Shown here: piece after piece, positions 59,758 to 64,000 of the stretch
How the letters are laid out: every line of letters begins with the position of its first letter
How positions within the stretch are numbered: the stretch's first letter is position 1
Source of the DNA: Ignavibacteriaceae bacterium
GTDB lineage: Bacteria; Bacteroidota; Ignavibacteria; Ignavibacteriales; Ignavibacteriaceae
Reading direction: 5' to 3'
DNA: 64,000 bases
Assembly (NCBI GenBank): GCA_008933765.1
Contig: WBUK01000001.1
Location: 124,001-188,000, forward strand
Made by a program: the position numbers and the translations under genes
The notes under the pieces: model-generated
Database searches by the model: none
Seen by the model: the letters and a program-made list of their open reading frames with translations, nothing else
Told to the model about the DNA's origin: nothing

Positions 59758-62700
59758 TTATTTCACTAAGATCATCTTCTTGATCGAGGTGAATTTATCT
59801 GCACTTAATCTGTAAATGTAAGTACCTGAAGCAAGGTGATATTTTGCCGCATCAAAATCAACAAAATGATAACCTGCGTTCATATATCCCGAAACCAAAG
59901 TTGCAACTACCTGACCGGAAATGTCATAAACTTCAAGTGTTACATTCGTCGGCGTTGGGATTGAAAACTCAATCCGGGTTGCCGGGTTGAATGGGTTAGG
60001 ATAGTTCTGGCTTAAGTCAAATACAGTCGGGGTACCAACTTCAACTTCAACTGCATCGAATAATTCGAAAGTACCGTCAAAATCAACTTGTTTCAGTCTG
60101 TAAGAATATTTACCCGCAGCAAGATTTCTCTCTGTGAAGGTGTAATTCTTTGTTGTTGTTGATGTACCTGAAGCTTTCACAGTACCAACTTCTGCCCAAT
60201 CGTCACTTCCTGATTTTCTCTGAACGATAAACTGGTCTGCGTTGGTTTCAGTAGCAGTTGCCCATGCCAATTGAACAGTGTTTTTGTCAGCTGTTGCAGT
60301 AAATGAAGAGAGTTGAACTGGTATAACCGTAACAACTTGTGCTAAGTTCGAGTAATCTGATGAAACCAGACCCTGGAAAGCTTTTATACGATAAGTATAG
60401 GTTGTAGTCGGTAATACAGATGAATCTCTGTATGATGTGGCATTTGCAATAACCAATACTGTATGGTCCCAAGGAGCCGCACTTGTAGAGTCACCGGTTT
60501 TTCTTTCAATGATGAAACCATCTTCACTCGGTGAGTTATCAGTCCAGGTTAACTGAACATATTCAGGATGCTGGCTTGTAGCCATCAGATTCGAAGGCGC
60601 CGGAACTTCGGCAGTGAACTCTTCAGCACCGATGTCAGGTGTAGATGCATTTCTTGGGTTCCCCCAGAAGTCGGTTGTGATACCTGCAATCGGTGCACCA
60701 CCATGGCTTGCCTGTGTAAGTTGAGTGATATCTATACGCGGCATAACCTCCGGAGTCCAACCCATTATAGGCACCAATTCAGTAACAGAAAGGCTGTCTT
60801 TGGGGCTTACAGCTGCCTGGTAAGCAGCAAAAGTAGCATACTCTGTAGCACCATCATAAGCAATAACCGGGTTTGTTAAAGCTGTGTCTGCATACAACAG
60901 GTTATTGTTGGTAGTTGCAGCTAATTTTGCGAAGTTGGTTGCAGCACTTGCATAAAGCACGGAAGCTCTTCCGGTTCCGCCGTCGGTTCTGTTAACTAAA
61001 ATATTGTTTCTTAGATCAAGAACACCATTACCAAAGTTACCCCAGTAAATATCGGTTGAATGAACTGCTGCGATCTCAGGAACTGTGTTTCCGTCTAATA
61101 AAACAGTATTAAAATAAACATTATATGTAACTGCGCCGGCAGTTGCCTGAAGGTTCATTCCCTGAACACCGGGACCCGTAGCGTTGGTAGATGCTGTGGA
61201 CCTGGGTGCAGAAAGCGAATAGATGTAACTGTTCTGAATCGTTGTTGTTACACCGGTACCACCGGCAGAACCGTTATTTAACTGAAGACCAAATGCACGG
61301 CCCGTACCGGAGCCATAAGAACGAATGTTCTTAATCTCGCATTTATCGATCAACAATGTTGAATTGGCGCCTAACTGTTGAATATCCATTCCAACAGCGA
61401 GACCCGTTGTTGTTCCGGCGCCGTTGTTATAGATATGATCGATTTTTACATCTCTGATAATAATATTACCGGAAACATGGTCCGTAGCTGAGTTAGCTGC
61501 GTTCAAACGAATGGCGTAAACTGAGTTTGTTGTCATAACACTCGCGTTTACATCCTCGATAATAACACCTTCAATAACCGGATCTTTCTCAGCGTTCATT
61601 TCAATGGTTCTCACATCATTTGAAGCACCCGATGCAATATTGATTGATCCGAAATTGGAATATCTGTATCCGTTTTTACCAATAATTTTGTTGCCGATAT
61701 CAGGGTTTGTATTACCGTTAAAACCGTACATCTGAACTGCTGCTCTCCAATATCCGGTTATATTACAACCGCCAATTGTGTTGTAACTGTTTGCGGCTAA
61801 TGTATCTGTAGCGGCAGAACCGGCAGTACCAATTCTTACGCCAATAGCTCCGGTGTTAGCAGCACCCTCCTGTGAGCGAAGGTCAATGTCAACATTTTTA
61901 ATTGTGTTGAATTTCGCGCCTTGGAAAACAGCTACACCACCAACCGGTTTAACAGAGTTTCTCAGAAGAACTCCCATGTTAAATTTTGTTTTAGTGAGGA
62001 TGTTATCCATATTGTCCACTAAGAAGAAACCATCCGTTCCGTCTATAGTAACATACTGGCTGCCCTCAAGGCGAATAATTGCATCACCGGCAGTAGCACT
62101 GGGGGCTGCAGTGGCGTAGCTCCCGTTTCTTGGTGATAATGTTACACCGGTTCCTTTTACCAAAATGGTGTTTGCTGCGGAAGTACCGGCAACATTAATC
62201 AGGTGAAAAACATCATCGTAGGTCCCGCTGTTTATTGTAATAGTAACCGGACCGGAAATACCGTTCATATTCAGTGCCATTGCAGCTTCACTGACAGTTT
62301 TGAAATCACCGCCAATTTCATTAACAGTGTAATTTCCGCTCATTGGCGTGATGGTATTCGGTGTGAACTTCAGCACTGTTCCCGAATCAGGAAAAACCAA
62401 AATACCATTATATTCACTACCCATAGATTGATGCCATGACCTGTTGAAAGGTTGCCCGGCAGGGTTAATTGAAAGGAATTCACCGGTCCCCTGGTTGGCA
62501 GCAAGCAAAGTCAACCTGCTGGAAAGCCCTATAGATGCTGTAGGGGTTCCGGTGGGAGCAACTGATTGCCCGTAAACGAATTCAATAACATTTGTGGTTT
62601 CATACAGTTTTACCTGAAACTGAGCATTTGGTGTTGCATTACTCCAGGTCACATGCATCGAATCCCATTGAACAGTAAGTACTCTATTCGGAGCCGCACC

Positions 62701-63069
62701 TGAGACCGAATAAGTGATGTTGCTTTGATCCGCAGCTTTTAAATCATCCCAAAAAGGAGCAACGACTCCTCTGGTCAGACCATTCAAAGCGTTGGAAAGA
62801 GTAGCACTCCCAAGGCTTGTGCCAAATCTTAAAAAGCCATTTGTTGAGACCTGGAACGAATCAACCGCTTCGCCATTATATGTAAAAGCAAAACCGATTG
62901 CCTCGGCACCGGTATAGCCCTCATCTGCCGAACCTGTCCAGGTGAATTGATTTCCGCCAACAACTGAGGTATATGCTCCGTCATTAGCCGAAAATTTGTA
63001 TTGCATTTGACCGAATGTCGTAGCTCCTGCAACCACTAATAAGATCAAAAGGGTAGAGAGTTTTCGCAT
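59758..63069 (-). CDS. Large secreted beta-helix/FN3 protein with T9SS sorting domain
   Basis: 1103 residues. The signal peptide is RKLSTLLILLVVAGATTFG. Residues about 20-240 are an N-terminal beta-sandwich (YNGEAVDSFQVSTNGFLRFG, VVAPFWDDLKA). Residues about 250-800 form a right-handed beta-helix-like region (DGTDGFFLVDN, NTIKNVDIDLRS, ISGNIIIRDVKI-type strands). An FN3 domain follows (PSNLMATSQHPEYVQLTWTDNS), then a second FN3-like module (VQLAWATATETNADQFIVQRK) and the sorting signal QNYPNPFNPATRIEF ending KKMILVK. A ribosome-binding site AAAGGA lies 8 bases upstream. Probably a surface or released adhesin or polysaccharide-active protein; no catalytic motif was identified. Confidence 0.9.
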   Translation of the reverse strand: MRKLSTLLILLVVAGATTFGQMQYKFSANDGAYTSVVGGNQFTWTGSADEGYTGAEAIGFAFTYNGEAVDSFQVSTNGFLRFGTSLGSATLSNALNGLTRGVVAPFWDDLKAADQSNITYSVSGAAPNRVLTVQWDSMHVTWSNATPNAQFQVKLYETTNVIEFVYGQSVAPTGTPTASIGLSSRLTLLAANQGTGEFLSINPAGQPFNRSWHQSMGSEYNGILVFPDSGTVLKFTPNTITPMSGNYTVNEIGGDFKTVSEAAMALNMNGISGPVTITINSGTYDDVFHLINVAGTSAANTILVKGTGVTLSPRNGSYATAAPSATAGDAIIRLEGSQYVTIDGTDGFFLVDNMDNILTKTKFNMGVLLRNSVKPVGGVAVFQGAKFNTIKNVDIDLRSQEGAANTGAIGVRIGTAGSAATDTLAANSYNTIGGCNITGYWRAAVQMYGFNGNTNPDIGNKIIGKNGYRYSNFGSINIASGASNDVRTIEMNAEKDPVIEGVIIEDVNASVMTTNSVYAIRLNAANSATDHVSGNIIIRDVKIDHIYNNGAGTTTGLAVGMDIQQLGANSTLLIDKCEIKNIRSYGSGTGRAFGLQLNNGSAGGTGVTTTIQNSYIYSLSAPRSTASTNATGPGVQGMNLQATAGAVTYNVYFNTVLLDGNTVPEIAAVHSTDIYWGNFGNGVLDLRNNILVNRTDGGTGRASVLYASAATNFAKLAATTNNNLLYADTALTNPVIAYDGATEYATFAAYQAAVSPKDSLSVTELVPIMGWTPEVMPRIDITQLTQASHGGAPIAGITTDFWGNPRNASTPDIGAEEFTAEVPAPSNLMATSQHPEYVQLTWTDNSPSEDGFIIERKTGDSTSAAPWDHTVLVIANATSYRDSSVLPTTTYTYRIKAFQGLVSSDYSNLAQVVTVIPVQLSSFTATADKNTVQLAWATATETNADQFIVQRKSGSDDWAEVGTVKASGTSTTTKNYTFTERNLAAGKYSYRLKQVDFDGTFELFDAVEVEVGTPTVFDLSQNYPNPFNPATRIEFSIPTPTNVTLEVYDISGQVVATLVSGYMNAGYHFVDFDAAKYHLASGTYIYRLSADKFTSIKKMILVK

Positions 63070-63290
63070 AACTCGTCCTTTCGTTAATTATTCTTTACGG
63101 ATTAAATTTCTTTTTTTGTTTAAAATATCAATTAATGTTTTGCAAGTTAAAAAAAAGATATATTATAAAAAAATTGCGGAGTATAAAATTTTTTTGCAGA
63201 TTGATTAAAAGTGAACAAAATCACATTTTCTTTTACCCATTATCTTAAAATTTCAAAAAAAATCTTAAAATGTAAAGCTTCAAATTCAAT

Positions 63291-63324
63291 AAAAAAGCCG
63301 CCCGTTTTCACAGGCGGCTTTTTT
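63291..63324 (-). terminator. Intrinsic terminator of the edge T9SS gene
   Basis: Arms AAAAAAGCCGCC (63291-63302) and GGCGGCTTTTTT (63313-63324) pair perfectly around a loop. The sequence is nearly identical to the terminator at 59601-59633. The leader region 63070-63290 is AT-rich with nothing else assignable. Confidence 0.92.
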
Positions 63325-63365
63325 GTCAAAAGACTTTCTCACTCAACAGTGAGCAATCTTTCCGG

Positions 63366-64000
63366 TTACTTCATCAGTATCATCTTCTTAGTGGCACTGA
63401 ACTGACCGGCAGTCAGATGATAGAAGTAGATACCTGAGGCAAGTCTCAGTTTCTGAGCATCTATATCAACTGAATGATAGCCGGCATTGAAATTGCCCGA
63501 AAGAATTGTTGCTACCTTCTGACCCGATATATCATACAGATCGAGCGTGATGTTCGATGCCACAGGCAGCGAGAAGTTAACCTTAGTGCTCGGATTGAAT
63601 GGGTTCGGGTAGTTCTGGCTAAGATCAAATACAGTCGGCACACCAACTTCAACTTCAATTGCTTTGAAAGTTGTTGCTGATCCGTCAAGGTCAATCTGTC
63701 TTAATCTGTAGCTGTACTTACCAGTTTCAACATTTCTGTCGATAAAGCTGTAAGCCAGCGGTGAGGTACTTGTTCCGGCGGCTCTTACGGAACCAACCGA
63801 ACTCCAGTTACCATCCGTAGCTTTCCGCTCGATAACAAACTCGGATGAGTTAGTTTCTGTTGCGGTTGACCAGTTCAGGTTAACATTGTTTTTATCCGTT
63901 GTTGCGGCAAATGAAGCAAGCTCAACGGGCACAATATTTGTCAGTTTATATGCTCCAAACCCGTTATTGGTAGAAAGCACATAGAAAGTAATTGTGTTAT
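63366..64000 (-). CDS. C-terminal part of a secreted T9SS-sorted protein (5' end outside window)
   Basis: The frame is open to the right window edge (it reads NTITFYVLSTNNG just before the first internal GTG), so the gene starts beyond it. The visible 211 residues are the FN3-like module (VNLNWSTATETNSSEFVIER) and sorting domain (SQNYPNPFNPSTKVNF ... TKKMILMK). It is closely similar, also at DNA level, to the end of the gene at 59758, suggesting tandem paralogues. The N-terminal function is unseen. Confidence 0.9.
   Translation of the reverse strand, partial: NTITFYVLSTNNGFGAYKLTNIVPVELASFAATTDKNNVNLNWSTATETNSSEFVIERKATDGNWSSVGSVRAAGTSTSPLAYSFIDRNVETGKYSYRLRQIDLDGSATTFKAIEVEVGVPTVFDLSQNYPNPFNPSTKVNFSLPVASNITLDLYDISGQKVATILSGNFNAGYHSVDIDAQKLRLASGIYFYHLTAGQFSATKKMILMK

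Overview
The window looks like chromosome from an Ignavibacteria-type bacterium (Bacteroidota/Chlorobiota side of the tree). Four secreted proteins end in the same C-terminal sorting module (an FN3-like stretch, then QNYPNPFNPST and a beta-sandwich tail ending in a basic residue), the type IX secretion signal style of that group. Several upstream regions carry TAnnTTTG-like -7 boxes, and base composition is moderately AT-rich throughout. I see no phage genes, transposase or CRISPR array. Taxonomy is inference from gene content; no rRNA gene is present.

Layout. 1-2.2 kb: a truncated amidohydrolase and a secreted adhesin-domain protein. 2.5-4.5 kb: a cation efflux protein and a dihydroorotate-dehydrogenase-like flavoprotein. 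4.5-9.4 kb (minus): ispE and three GT9 heptosyltransferase-like enzymes. 9.4-14.3 kb (plus): prmC, dtd, an alkaline-phosphatase-superfamily enzyme and a ComEC channel. 14.4-15.4 kb: an LD-carboxypeptidase. 15.5-22.3 kb (plus): a compact glycan operon with a GT-B protein, SpsF-like cytidylyltransferase, class III aminotransferase, SDR, KdsC-like phosphatase, short NeuB-like synthase and fatty-acid-hydroxylase family membrane protein, plus two tiny overlapping ORFs. 22.5-25.2 kb: an FG-GAP secreted protein, a repeat-rich spacer and tRNA-Ala(CGC). 25.7-29.7 kb: copper chaperone PCuAC, SCO1 and a P-type cation ATPase. 30-38.4 kb (minus): greA-ribD-ribE-tilS-hpt-ftsH-dolichol kinase-like-DUF4837-like, nearly all overlapping or abutting. 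38.7-47.2 kb: M28 peptidase, an MBOAT acyltransferase and three SGNH hydrolases, one with LysM domains. 47.5-49.8 kb: an Rrf2 regulator divergent from an acyl-CoA synthetase. 49.9-54.4 kb (minus): nuoABCDEF ending at a strong terminator. 54.6-59.6 kb: a beta-CASP nuclease, an FN3 lipoprotein, a coupled outer-membrane barrel and an RsbW-like kinase. 59.7-64 kb: two secreted T9SS-type proteins, the last cut by the window edge.

Two themes stand out. First, the 15.5-22.3 kb operon could make and activate an amino-ulosonic acid by an enzyme set that does not match the sialic, legionaminic or pseudaminic acid pathways I know. Second, short tandem repeats are everywhere. In spacers the periods are 10, 11, about 30, 34, 56 and 60 bp and often start at stop codons. 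Inside conserved enzymes (two glycosyltransferases, TilS, RibD and the GT-B protein) the periods are 24, 69 or 72 bp, all multiples of three, so the reading frame is kept.
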